A stretch of DNA of 32,173 nt from Verrucomicrobiota bacterium. Lineage in GTDB: Bacteria; Verrucomicrobiota; Verrucomicrobiia; Chthoniobacterales; Chthoniobacteraceae. Positions 14,831-22,233 of this stretch are shown here, piece after piece. Under the pieces are notes generated by a model. That model saw only the letters and a list, made by a program, of their open reading frames with translations. It did not search any database and had not been told where the DNA came from. The stretch spans positions 1 through 32,173 of the forward strand of contig VFJQ01000170.1 of the NCBI GenBank assembly GCA_009885995.1. Reading direction: 5' to 3'. Both the position numbers and the translations under genes were made by a program. The first letter of the stretch is position 1. Each line of letters starts with the position of its first letter.

Positions 14831-15487
14831 TTAGATCCGCACGATCAGCTCGCTCTCGGGGAAGCGCACCTTCGGCAGCGTCGCGTATTTGTCGCCGTCG
14901 GCGCGGTAGCCGGCGGCGCATGCGACGACAGTGCGGAAGCCGAGCGCCGGCAACCCGAGCACTTCATCGTAGCCCGCCGGATTGATGCCTTCCATCGGGC
15001 ACGTGTCGATGCCGAGCAGCGCGGCAGCCGTCATGAAATTGCCCAGCGCGATGTAGGTCTGCCGCGTCGCCCATTCGAGCGACTGCTGGCCGCGCGGGCC
15101 ATTCACGATGTCGGCGAGGAGCATCTTCTTAAAGCCCGACTGGCTCTCGAGCGGCAGTCCGCGCACCTCAGCGATGCGCGCCATGTAGCGATCCACGTCC
15201 GCCTCGGAATTCTTCTCCCGCGCGGCGAAGACGACGTAGTGCGAGCAGTCGGCGGGTTGACGCTGATTCCACGAGAGCGGCACGAGCCGCTCACGCGTCG
15301 CCGGGTCGGTGATCACGACGAACTTGTAAGGCTGCGCGCCGTAGCTCGAAGGCGTGAGGATGAGCGTCTGCTCCAGCGCGGCCCAGTCGGCGTCGGCGAT
15401 CCTTTTCGCCGGGTCGAAGGCTTTGGTGGCGTAGCGCCAGTTGAGTTGAACGAGCAGGGTTTCGGTGGAGACGGGCTTGGTGGTCAT
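14831..15487 (-). CDS. NfsB-like FMN nitroreductase family protein
   Basis: A 218-residue cytosolic flavoprotein of the oxygen-insensitive nitroreductase family, which uses NAD(P)H to reduce nitro or quinone compounds. It resembles E. coli NfsB throughout: WRYATKAFDPAKRI at the N-terminus (FMN phosphate region), LILTPSSYGAQPYKFVVI, DCSHYVVFAA, ATRQTYIALGNFMTAAALLG and the CPMEGI motif, ending with LPKVRFPESELI. The start is the ATG at 15487 (MTTKPVSTETLL); the frame is open upstream but that stretch is Ser/Arg-rich and overlaps the toxin-antitoxin promoter region. It is divergent from vapB with an 88-bp AT-richer spacer. Physiological substrate unknown. Confidence 0.9.
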   Translation of the reverse strand: MTTKPVSTETLLVQLNWRYATKAFDPAKRIADADWAALEQTLILTPSSYGAQPYKFVVITDPATRERLVPLSWNQRQPADCSHYVVFAAREKNSEADVDRYMARIAEVRGLPLESQSGFKKMLLADIVNGPRGQQSLEWATRQTYIALGNFMTAAALLGIDTCPMEGINPAGYDEVLGLPALGFRTVVACAAGYRADGDKYATLPKVRFPESELIVRI

Positions 15488-15575
15488 GGTTCGGACGGAG
15501 TGAGAAAGTGGAAAATATAGAGAGGGAGCGAAGAATTCAGTTGCGCGGATGTCCATCATACATACTGAGTATGGC
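15488..15575. promoter_or_regulatory. Divergent promoter region between the nitroreductase gene and vapB
   Basis: This 88-bp spacer is clearly richer in A/T than the surrounding DNA. It contains TATATT on the minus strand (about 15512-15517), roughly 25 bases before the nitroreductase ATG, a plausible -10 element. On the plus side TTGCGC (15541-15546) precedes the CATAC palindrome. Promoter assignments are tentative. Confidence 0.35.
15561..15573. promoter_or_regulatory. Operator-like inverted repeat CATAC-TGA-GTATG upstream of vapB
   Basis: A perfect 5-bp inverted repeat with a 3-bp spacer ends three bases before the antitoxin ATG at 15576. VapB antitoxins with ribbon-helix-helix or related DNA-binding folds usually bind such palindromes to repress their own operon, so this is the likely operator. 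Binding is inferred, not shown. Confidence 0.5.
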
Positions 15576-15836
15576 ATGAAGATGACCCTGAATATTGACG
15601 ACGAGCTCCTCGCCCGGGTGATCGAGTTCACCGGGGCCAAGACCAAGACAGAAGCCATCGACCTTGCCCTCAAGGAAATGGACCGGCGCGCCCGGCTCAG
15701 CCTGCTCCTCAAGGACGACTTCGGGATGAGTTCCGAGGACTGGAAGAACGTCTTCGACCCCGCCTACGATCTCGAAGCAATGCGTGCCGCCGAAACACCC
15801 CCGACTTATGGCCGGAAGCCCAGTCCTGATCGATAG
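15576..15836 (+). CDS. vapB: VapB-type antitoxin
   Basis: An 86-residue antitoxin. The N-terminal half, MKMTLNIDDELLARVIEF then TGAKTKTEAIDLALKEMDRR, is the short VapB form (beta strand then two helices, ribbon-helix-helix-like) that dimerises on DNA. The remaining acidic/aromatic tail (SSEDWKNVFDPAYDLEAMRA) is the expected toxin-neutralising arm. The ATG at 15576 is preferred over the frame-opening GTG/ATG at 15549 because the palindromic operator lies between them. The last 29 bases overlap the start of the toxin gene in another frame, as is usual for co-translated toxin-antitoxin pairs. Confidence 0.88.
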   Translation: MKMTLNIDDELLARVIEFTGAKTKTEAIDLALKEMDRRARLSLLLKDDFGMSSEDWKNVFDPAYDLEAMRAAETPPTYGRKPSPDR

Positions 15837-16206
15837 CAGTTGGTATATCACGGGGAGTAAGCGCGGGCGGAACCCGCTGCTCGAGCTCCAACCCATCTCG
15901 GAAGTGCGCGATCTCGCTACGTGCGGGATCGTGCGCTGCGAGGTGGCGCGGGGGATCCGCGAACCGGCGATGCTCAAGAAATTCCAGGCAAGCTGGGATG
16001 TCATGATGTTCGTGCCGACCGATAACCGTCTCTGGGTGGATGTCGAAATGCTGGCCTGGCAACTCGACCGCACCATCGGGGGCGCGCTCCCTTTGGCCGA
16101 CATCATCATCGCCTGTTGCGCCCGGCGGATCGGCGCGGTGGTCCTCACATTCGACCAGCACTTCGCCAGTATTCCCGGCATCGTCTCGACGGATCGGATC
16201 GTCTGA
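15808..16206 (+). CDS. vapC: VapC-type PIN-domain toxin ribonuclease
   Basis: A 132-residue PIN-domain protein expected to cleave RNA, often tRNA or rRNA, with a Mg2+ or Mn2+ centre when the antitoxin is degraded. The acidic quartet is complete: D9 (VLIDSSW), E46 (RCEVARG), D99 (PLADIII) and D117 (TFDQHF). The length matches the family. The ATG at 15808 gives the normal beta-strand start just before D9; the upstream in-frame extension is short and proline-rich. It overlaps vapB by 29 bases and ends 4 bp from the convergent SDR stop. Because the active site is intact, the module is probably functional. Confidence 0.9.
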   Translation: MAGSPVLIDSSWYITGSKRGRNPLLELQPISEVRDLATCGIVRCEVARGIREPAMLKKFQASWDVMMFVPTDNRLWVDVEMLAWQLDRTIGGALPLADIIIACCARRIGAVVLTFDQHFASIPGIVSTDRIV

Positions 16207-16210
16207 TCGC

Positions 16211-16939
16211 TCACCAAGGCAGCGGCTTGCGATCCTGGAAAAATCCACCGGTCGGGCCGTCGGCGGGGAGGGTGGCGAGCCACACCGGCGTGTCGGCTCC
16301 TTGCTCGGCAGTGCCGGGCGCCTCGGGGCCGCCCATGTCGGTCTTCACCCAGCCGGGGCAGGCGGAGTTCACCTTGATCGGCGTGTCACGCAGCTCGTAG
16401 GCGAAGTGGACGGTCACCGCGTTCACCGCGGTCTTCGAGCAGTCGTAGCCGAGCACCTTGAAATCGGCGAACGGACCGTTCGGGTCCGATTGCAGCGTGA
16501 GCGAACCAAGCCCGCTGGACATGTTCACGATGCGGCCCGCGGGACTTTTCCTCAGCATCGGGAGCATCGCCTGCGTGACGCCGATGAGGCCGAAGAAATT
16601 CGGCTCGAAGACTTCGCGGATCGTGTCGAGCGGTGTGTTGCTTGGCTTGAGGCTGCGGTCGTGGATGAGGCCGGCGTTGTTCACGAGCACGTCGAGTCGC
16701 CCGTAGTCCTGCTCGATGAGCATCGCCGTAGTCTCGACCGACGGCGGATACGCGACGTCGAGGATGACGAGGTGTGCATCCACGCCGCCCGCCTTGAGCT
16801 GATCGACCGCGGTCTGGCCGCGCTTTTTGTCACGCGCGCCGACGAGCACGCAGTGGCCGAGTGCGCCGAGGCGCCGGGCGATTTCGTAGCCGATGCCTTT
16901 GTTGGCGCCGGTGATAAGGGAGACGGTTTTGTCGGTCAT
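16211..16939 (-). CDS. Short-chain dehydrogenase/reductase (carbonyl-reductase-like)
   Basis: A 242-residue classical SDR. The cofactor motif TGANKGIG (T10, G11, G15, G17) is followed by GAR36 at the end of the second strand, where a basic residue favours NADP(H). The NNAG motif is N87-G90. The catalytic residues are visible as S141/S142, Y165 and K169 (YDCSK). The insert between Ser and Tyr (SDPNGPFADFKVLG) resembles plant-type carbonyl reductases. The ATG at 16939 overlaps the stop of the aldo/keto reductase gene (ATGA), so it is the last gene of a coupled minus-strand run. Substrate unknown; small aldehydes or ketones are likely. Confidence 0.9.
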   Translation of the reverse strand: MTDKTVSLITGANKGIGYEIARRLGALGHCVLVGARDKKRGQTAVDQLKAGGVDAHLVILDVAYPPSVETTAMLIEQDYGRLDVLVNNAGLIHDRSLKPSNTPLDTIREVFEPNFFGLIGVTQAMLPMLRKSPAGRIVNMSSGLGSLTLQSDPNGPFADFKVLGYDCSKTAVNAVTVHFAYELRDTPIKVNSACPGWVKTDMGGPEAPGTAEQGADTPVWLATLPADGPTGGFFQDRKPLPW

Positions 16940-17751
16940 GACGCGTTGGCAGAAAGCGTAGCGAACTCTTCGTCGGAAAGCGACACCCGGCTTGCGGCGA
17001 TGTTTTCCTCGAGGTGCGCGGGCGAAGTGGTGCCGGGGATCGCGATGATATTCGGAGCACGGTGCAGCAGCCACGCGAGTGCGCCCCGCGTGCTCGCGAG
17101 CGGGGCCTCGGGCGCGAAAGGCTTCGCGGCGAGCGGTCCCCACGGGAGATACGCGATGCCGCGCGCGGCGCAGAAATCGACGACGGGATCGTCGGCGCGC
17201 TCGGTGAGGTTGTAGCGGTTTTGCACCGACGTGATCGGGACGATCCCACACGCTTCCTCGACCTGGGGGAGCGTCACGTTCGAGAGGCCGACGTGCCGGA
17301 TCTTCCCCTCGCGCCGCAGTGCGGCAAGCGTGGCGACGCTGTCGGCGAAGGGCACGTTTGGATCAGGGCGGTGGAGTTGGTAGAGGTCGATGCGCTCGAC
17401 GCGAAGAAGGCGCAGGCTTTCCTCGCAGCGGCGGCGCAGCGTCTCGGGACGACCATCGGGGAAGACTTTGTCCGGCGCGGTCTTCTCGACGCCGCCCTTC
17501 GTCGCGATGACCACGCCGGAAGCGTAAGGCGCGAGCGCTTCACCGATCAGTTCCTCGTTGCACGACGGACCGTAGGCGTGCGCGGTGTCGATGAAGTTCA
17601 CGCCGAGTTCGACGGCGCGACGGAGCAGGCGCTTGCCGGCTTCCCAGTCGGGGAAGCGTCCGAAGTTGCCCGGTTGCGCGCAGAGCCGCATCGCGCCGTA
17701 GCCGAGGCGGTTCACGGGCAGGTCGCCGCCGAGAAGGAAGGTCGTGTTCAT
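16936..17751 (-). CDS. Aldo/keto reductase
   Basis: A 271-residue (beta/alpha)8 NADPH-dependent oxidoreductase. The catalytic tetrad is complete: D55 and Y60 (FIDTAHAYG), K85 (VVIATKGG) and H127 (DLYQLHRPDP). The C-terminal cofactor segment IIAIPGTTSPAHLEENI is also typical, with the phosphate-binding Ser/Thr and Arg-like positions of the oxidoreductase subgroup. The start at 17751 (MNTTFLLGGDLPVNRLGYGAM) matches the family N-terminus and overlaps the glycosylase stop as ATGA. With the SDR next door it may form a carbonyl-detoxification pair. Confidence 0.92.
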   Translation of the reverse strand: MNTTFLLGGDLPVNRLGYGAMRLCAQPGNFGRFPDWEAGKRLLRRAVELGVNFIDTAHAYGPSCNEELIGEALAPYASGVVIATKGGVEKTAPDKVFPDGRPETLRRRCEESLRLLRVERIDLYQLHRPDPNVPFADSVATLAALRREGKIRHVGLSNVTLPQVEEACGIVPITSVQNRYNLTERADDPVVDFCAARGIAYLPWGPLAAKPFAPEAPLASTRGALAWLLHRAPNIIAIPGTTSPAHLEENIAASRVSLSDEEFATLSANAS

Positions 17752-18371
17752 TTGGTTTCCTTCGCCGCGTCGGCGGCGCGCCACAAGAACCACGCGGCGG
17801 TTGTCGCGTGCGGGCGCCAGCGTTCGCCGTAGGCGAGCAGTTCTTTCGGCTTTGGCATTTCATCGAGACCGAAGGCGATGCGGTAGCCGCTGCGCACGCC
17901 GAAGTCGTCGGCTGGCAGCACGTCGGGGCGACCGAGGGTGAAGATGAGAAACATCTCCACACTCCAGCGCCCGATGCCGCGCACCTCGGTGAGCCGCTCG
18001 ACGAGTTCGTCGTCGCTCAGCTTCGCCACCGCCGCGCGCGGCGGCACGGTGCCGTCGATGGTCTTCGCCGCGAGATCGCGCAGCGCGGCGATCTTCCCGC
18101 CGGAGAAGCCGCACCCGCGCAACTGCTCGTCGCTCACGCTTGCGAGCTTTTGCGCCGTGGGAAAACCGCCTCGCGGAAACAGCGCGCAGAACCGTCCCAG
18201 GATCGCCTCCGCGGCAGTGCCGTGGAGTTGCTGATGTGCAATCGCGCTGGCCAGCGCGGCGAATGGCGAGCGGTCGGACTCCAGCACGAGCGCGCACGGA
18301 CCGTGGGCTTTGATGAGCCGCTTCATTACGGGGCAGTGCCGGCTGAGGTGGGCGTGAGCTTCGGGTGTCAT
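17748..18371 (-). CDS. HhH-GPD DNA-3-methyladenine glycosylase (AlkA-like)
   Basis: A 207-residue base-excision repair enzyme expected to remove alkylated purines from DNA. The helix-hairpin-helix is LTEVRGIGRWSVEMFLIF (about 127-144), and the Gly/Pro...Asp loop ends in LPADDFGVRSG, where D156 corresponds to the catalytic Asp of AlkA. HQQLHGTAAEAI near residue 46 is the conserved N-terminal motif of the family. It lacks the N-terminal domain of E. coli AlkA, as many short homologues do. The ATG at 18371 overlaps the stop of the PVC cytochrome gene. No regulatory Ada-type gene is nearby. Confidence 0.92.
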   Translation of the reverse strand: MTPEAHAHLSRHCPVMKRLIKAHGPCALVLESDRSPFAALASAIAHQQLHGTAAEAILGRFCALFPRGGFPTAQKLASVSDEQLRGCGFSGGKIAALRDLAAKTIDGTVPPRAAVAKLSDDELVERLTEVRGIGRWSVEMFLIFTLGRPDVLPADDFGVRSGYRIAFGLDEMPKPKELLAYGERWRPHATTAAWFLWRAADAAKETK

Positions 18372-21300
18372 TGGCCGACAAGGTAGGCGAGTAGCGCGTT
18401 GAAGTCGTCTGCGGGGATCGCGGTCTCGTAGGCGGGCGGCATGAGCGAGAGGCTGCTTTGGGTTTGCGACTTCACGCTCGGCTTCGGCGCGGATTGCGTC
18501 TGGCCGGCAGCGTCGGTGAGCAGGACGGCGTTGCCTTCTTCGCGGAAGTTCACGCCGACGAGCGTGCGGCCGTCGGTGAGTTCGAGCGTCGCCTGGCGGA
18601 AGGTCGGGTCCACGTTGCGGTTCGGATCGAGGATGTCTTCGATGATGCGGTGTGGGCCGCGGGCGACGACGCCGTCGAGGTTCGGGCCGACGTTGCCGCC
18701 CTGGTCGCGGAAGCGGTGGCAGACGGCGCACTGCTGCGCGAAGACCTGCTCGCCCCTCGCGGCGTCGGGCTTTGCGCTGGCAAAGGCTTTCACGCGCGCG
18801 GCGATGACGCCATCGAGGCGCGCGTCTTCGGGCGGGAGGTCGCGCGTGAGCGCGTCGGCGCGGGCGCGCAAGGCGTCGGCGCGGCGCGTGACGAGGATCG
18901 CGATGAGGCGGTTGCGCAGCGGCGCGGGGGAGGCTTTGCCGGCTTCGAGCAGTTCGAGCAGCGCGGTGAAGTCGGGGTCGGTCTTCGCGAGCGAAGCGGT
19001 GATCGCGAGCGCCAGTTCAGCCGGCGCGGTGGGCAATGCAGCCAGCAGAGCGGCGCGTGGATCCAGAGCCGCTCTGGTAGGGATGGCTGTCCCCAACCGT
19101 CCGTCGCTGGCCGGCGACGCGCCATCCCGCGGACCGCTGGGGACAGCGGTCCCTACCTGGCGTCCGAGCAACTCGGCGGCTTTCTTGCGCAGCGGGAGCG
19201 AGGTGGGATCGGCGAGCGCTTGCGAGGCGAGGGCGACGCCGCGGTCGAGATTCAGCGCGGCTTCGAGCGCGGCGGCGCGGCGGGTGCCGTCGCGTTTCGG
19301 ATCCAGGACGATCTGCTGGAGCGGGGCGAACTTCTCCGACCACGTCGCGTCGCGCAGCGCGGCGATGGCGCGGTCGGCGAGTGCGTTGTCATCGAGCGCG
19401 GCGAGCAGCGTGCGCTGCGTCCACGCGGCGATGTCGTCGGGCAGCTTCCAACCGCGTTCGCGCGCTGCTTGCCCGAGGCCATCGGCGAGCGCGAGTCGCT
19501 GCGCGAGCGGCGCGTCGGCGAGCGGCGCGTCGGCGAGCGACTGGAGCAGCGCGCTCACGTCGCCGAGCTTTTCCTCCGGCAGGTTCAGCACCGCGTGGCG
19601 CAGGTATTCGCCGGCGCGTGGGGTGGCGAACTTTGTGTGCTGGAGGTGGGCGAGGAGGAATGACGCCGAGTCCGTGCTCGGCACCGCCAAGCTGACTGCT
19701 GCAAGTTTCTCGGCGTTTTTGCTCGCGGTCTGTTCGTAACCGATCCGTGCAGCGTCGATGTCCAAACGACGTGCGGCTTCAACACAGCCCGTCGGGCTTG
19801 CAAGAAGGCTACGCAGCCGCATGCGAATCGCTTGGACGAATATTGTATCTGCTGGGTCCGTAACGTCCCAACGGTTGAGAAGGTGCTTGAAATCGAGAGA
19901 AGAAACTTGGTCCGACCCTGCTATTGCAGCGGCAACTCGGCCCACTCGCGGATCGCCGCGGAGGAGTTCGGCATCGCAATCCATCGCCCAACCTTCCAGT
20001 TTATGTTCCCGGACGATTTGGACCGTATGAGCCCGAACTTCCGGTGAGTCGTAGAAGCTGCGAGCAATCGCGCGCGACTCGATGTCATCCAAAATCCCGA
20101 GTCGCTGTGCTGCCCAAAGAGCGGGCACTCGCTGGCTTGGCGGGGAACTCCAGCGGAAGGGGACACTGCCCGATTCCTTCTTCATGACCTCCTCTTCGTT
20201 CGACACAACGATGACCGATGAGAGAGGCGAAGAAGCCTCCTTCCCAACCCGCTCCACCAACTCATTCGTCGCCAGCGACCGCGTCGTGATGTTCGCGTCG
20301 CCGAGTTTTTCGATCAGGGCTTTCGCGTCCAGCTTCGCCAAGTCCGGCAGCACCGGCGCGGGCGCGTCCGCTTTCTCCCCGCGCCAGACGATGCGCCAGA
20401 TGCGGCCGTGCGCGTGGTCGCGGCGCGGGTCGGCGAGGGGTTGTTCGTAGTGGCCGATGATGGGCGTGTAGAAATCGGCGATCCACAGCGCGCCGTCGGG
20501 GCCGAGCTTCACTTGCACGGGGCGGAACCACGGGTCGTCGCACGTGAGGAAGTCGGGCATCTCGATCGCGCGCGGCGTCGAGCCCTGCCACTCGTAGCGG
20601 TCGCGGTTGATGCGGCGCGTGACGGGGTTGCCGTTGAAGGTGTTGCCGCGGAACTCGGGCGGGAAATGATCGGCGCCATACCACGCGAGGCCGGCGATGG
20701 CGCTCGAGCCGTGGTCGTGATCCATGATGGTCGGCGCGAAGCCGAGGCCGTCGTGCGTCTTGCCGATGCCCGCGTAGTGCGCGCCGGGCAGCAGCAGCAT
20801 GACGGGGCGCGAGTGCGAGTCGGCGGAGTAGAAATTGCCCCAGTCATCGACGGCGAGGCCGAAGGGGTTCGTCTGGCCGTGCGTGTAGATCTCGAAGCGC
20901 GAGCCGTCGGGGCGGAAGCGGTAGGTGTTGCCGCTGTTCATCTCGGTGGTGCGGCCCGCGCCGTCGCGCACGACGCTGTGATTGGCGAAGCCGTGGCAGC
21001 CGTAGATCCAGCCGTCGATCCAGTAGAGGTAGTTGCTCGACATGCCGTGGGTGTCGCGGAAGCCGAAGTCGCCGTAGAGCGGCTCGCGCAAGTCGGCACG
21101 GCCATCGCCATCGGTGTCGGTGAGGCGCCAGATTTTCGGGATGGAGAAGACGATCGCGCTGTCGCCTTTCGCGCCCGGCCTGCGCGGGAGCGGCTGGATG
21201 CCGATGGGGATGTTCAGCGCGTCGGCGAAGACGTCGATCTTCCGCGCGCGGCCATCGGGCGCGAAGTCGCTGAGCACGCGCACGGTGTCGGTCGCGCGCC

Positions 21301-21640
21301 CCGGCGGCGGCGGCGCTTTCGTCGCGTCGAAGGCGCCGGACATCGTCTTCCATGTCTCGTCGAAGACGGCGATCGGCTGCCCTAGCGCGTCCACTTTCGC
21401 CGGCCACGGATACATCTCGCTACCGGTGACCCAGAGCCGGCCTGCGGCGTCGAAGTTGAGGTTCATCGGCTTTTGGATCGCGGGCTCGGCGGCGACGAGT
21501 TGGATTTCAAATCCCGGCGGGAGGTGGAACATCGCGCGCTGCTGCTCGGGCGTGGAAGGCGGAGCGTCGAGATTGCCATCGCGGGAGCTGGCCTCGGCGA
21601 AGGCGAGAGTCGGGAGGAGGAGCAGGGCGAGCGGGCGCAT
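18368..21640 (-). CDS. PVC-type heme-binding CxxCH protein (membrane-bound-dehydrogenase-like propeller, HEAT-like repeats, cytochrome c domain)
   Basis: A 1,090-residue exported protein. Signal peptide: MRPLALLLLPTLAFA. The N-terminal beta-propeller (about 35-430) carries the PVC dehydrogenase motifs FEIQLVAAEP, GRLWVTGSEMYPWP and DGALWIADFYTPIIGHYE. A HEAT-like helical middle (about 430-940) follows. The C-terminal domain holds c-heme site CAVCH (C971, C974, H975) with GGNVGPNLDG after it. Such proteins are abundant in Planctomycetes and Verrucomicrobia and are thought to oxidise sugars or sulfated glycans in the periplasm; their electron acceptor is unknown. Two oddities are an in-frame REPIN-like palindrome at residues about 829-855 and a lower-GC patch at residues about 455-650. 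The stop overlaps the glycosylase ATG. Confidence 0.9.
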   Translation of the reverse strand: MRPLALLLLPTLAFAEASSRDGNLDAPPSTPEQQRAMFHLPPGFEIQLVAAEPAIQKPMNLNFDAAGRLWVTGSEMYPWPAKVDALGQPIAVFDETWKTMSGAFDATKAPPPPGRATDTVRVLSDFAPDGRARKIDVFADALNIPIGIQPLPRRPGAKGDSAIVFSIPKIWRLTDTDGDGRADLREPLYGDFGFRDTHGMSSNYLYWIDGWIYGCHGFANHSVVRDGAGRTTEMNSGNTYRFRPDGSRFEIYTHGQTNPFGLAVDDWGNFYSADSHSRPVMLLLPGAHYAGIGKTHDGLGFAPTIMDHDHGSSAIAGLAWYGADHFPPEFRGNTFNGNPVTRRINRDRYEWQGSTPRAIEMPDFLTCDDPWFRPVQVKLGPDGALWIADFYTPIIGHYEQPLADPRRDHAHGRIWRIVWRGEKADAPAPVLPDLAKLDAKALIEKLGDANITTRSLATNELVERVGKEASSPLSSVIVVSNEEEVMKKESGSVPFRWSSPPSQRVPALWAAQRLGILDDIESRAIARSFYDSPEVRAHTVQIVREHKLEGWAMDCDAELLRGDPRVGRVAAAIAGSDQVSSLDFKHLLNRWDVTDPADTIFVQAIRMRLRSLLASPTGCVEAARRLDIDAARIGYEQTASKNAEKLAAVSLAVPSTDSASFLLAHLQHTKFATPRAGEYLRHAVLNLPEEKLGDVSALLQSLADAPLADAPLAQRLALADGLGQAARERGWKLPDDIAAWTQRTLLAALDDNALADRAIAALRDATWSEKFAPLQQIVLDPKRDGTRRAAALEAALNLDRGVALASQALADPTSLPLRKKAAELLGRQVGTAVPSGPRDGASPASDGRLGTAIPTRAALDPRAALLAALPTAPAELALAITASLAKTDPDFTALLELLEAGKASPAPLRNRLIAILVTRRADALRARADALTRDLPPEDARLDGVIAARVKAFASAKPDAARGEQVFAQQCAVCHRFRDQGGNVGPNLDGVVARGPHRIIEDILDPNRNVDPTFRQATLELTDGRTLVGVNFREEGNAVLLTDAAGQTQSAPKPSVKSQTQSSLSLMPPAYETAIPADDFNALLAYLVGQ
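19077..19156. repeat. REPIN/REP-like palindromic element inserted in frame in the PVC cytochrome gene
   Basis: The ends form an imperfect inverted repeat: gtagggatggctgtcccca on the left pairs with tggggacagcggtccctac on the right. Across 27 bases 23 match. The centre (tcgctggccggcga) is itself nearly palindromic, so the whole could fold as a long hairpin. It lies in the coding sequence and is read through as a Gly/Pro/Ser-rich insert (GTAVPSGPRDGASPASDG) joining two helical segments. Its length and palindromic architecture fit REPIN-type elements mobilised by a RAYT transposase; no transposase is nearby. Confidence 0.75.
19503..19532 (+). repeat. Two copies of a 15-bp in-frame tandem repeat
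   Basis: The unit gcgagcggcgcgtcg occurs twice in a row (19503-19517 and 19518-19532) and gives a LADAP-LADAP duplication in the helical region of the cytochrome. The duplicate keeps the frame. Confidence 0.85.
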
Positions 21641-21657
21641 GGCGGGTAGGACTTTTG

Positions 21658-21689
21658 CCTAGTCGGCCTAGGTCGCGGTGCCAAGGCAC
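21658..21689. promoter_or_regulatory. Two inverted repeats in the divergent intergenic region
   Basis: In the 104-bp spacer between the divergent PVC cytochrome gene and the signalling locus there are two perfect palindromes: CCTAG-TCGGC-CTAGG (21658-21672) and GTGCC-AA-GGCAC (21678-21689). CTAG is uncommon in many bacterial genomes and appears twice here. They could be operators for a regulator of either side; an AraC or NarL site is possible but not assignable. Confidence 0.4.
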
Positions 21690-21744
21690 GTGTGGACTGC
21701 GGGCCGATTGTTGGTGCGCGTGGCCGGCCTCTATTCTCGGCGCC

Positions 21745-22233
21745 ATGAAGTTTACCCTCATCTACGACGATTTCTCAACCGGCACACGCGGCAAGCGTTT
21801 CGCCGACATGCTCGCCACGGCTGCGGGCGAGGAAGGCCACAGCATCGCGCCGTGGCGTTGCGAGGTGCTGGAATGGGACGGCCTCGCTGGCGAAGCCACT
21901 CGCGAGGCTGAGGCGAGCGACTACGTCATCTTCTCGCTGCGCGGCGACGGCAGCCTCTCGGCTTCGGTGAAGCACTGGACCGAGTCCTGGCTCAACCGCG
22001 TGACTGACGGGGCGACGGCGATCGTCGCACTGTTCGATCCGGCGCGAAGCATGGCCCGGCATGCCAACGGGACGAGGCATTATCTTCGCCACGTGACAAG
22101 AGCGGCTGGCGTCGATTTCTTCGGTCACTGCGAGATCATAGACGAGGCCCGGAGCATCTTCCCGCAACCCGACTGCGATCCGGCGACCTCCCTTCTCCCG
22201 GCCTCGCTGGCTTTCGCACCGCTGGCCGCATGA
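21745..22233 (+). CDS. Conserved Rossmann/flavodoxin-like protein of unknown function
   Basis: A 162-residue cytosolic protein. The first strand is MKFTLIYDD, then a Ser/Thr/Gly loop (FSTGTRGKRF) and a helix; later strands read DYVIFSLRGDG and TAIVALFDP, with an aromatic helix KHWTESWL between. This alternation suggests a flavodoxin- or receiver-like fold, but the flavin loops are not clear and there is no phospho-acceptor pattern. It often accompanies regulators, as I recall, but I do not assign a function. The ATG at 21745 precedes the first strand; the upstream frame (from 21655) is Cys/Arg-rich noise. Its TGA overlaps the ATG of the pseudo-receiver gene, so they are coupled. Confidence 0.65.
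   Translation: MKFTLIYDDFSTGTRGKRFADMLATAAGEEGHSIAPWRCEVLEWDGLAGEATREAEASDYVIFSLRGDGSLSASVKHWTESWLNRVTDGATAIVALFDPARSMARHANGTRHYLRHVTRAAGVDFFGHCEIIDEARSIFPQPDCDPATSLLPASLAFAPLAA

Noticed and set aside
19077..19156. An insertion sequence or MITE with transposase inside the cytochrome gene
   Set aside because: The element is only 80 bp with no transposase and no obvious target-site duplication; REPIN-like palindrome is the better name.
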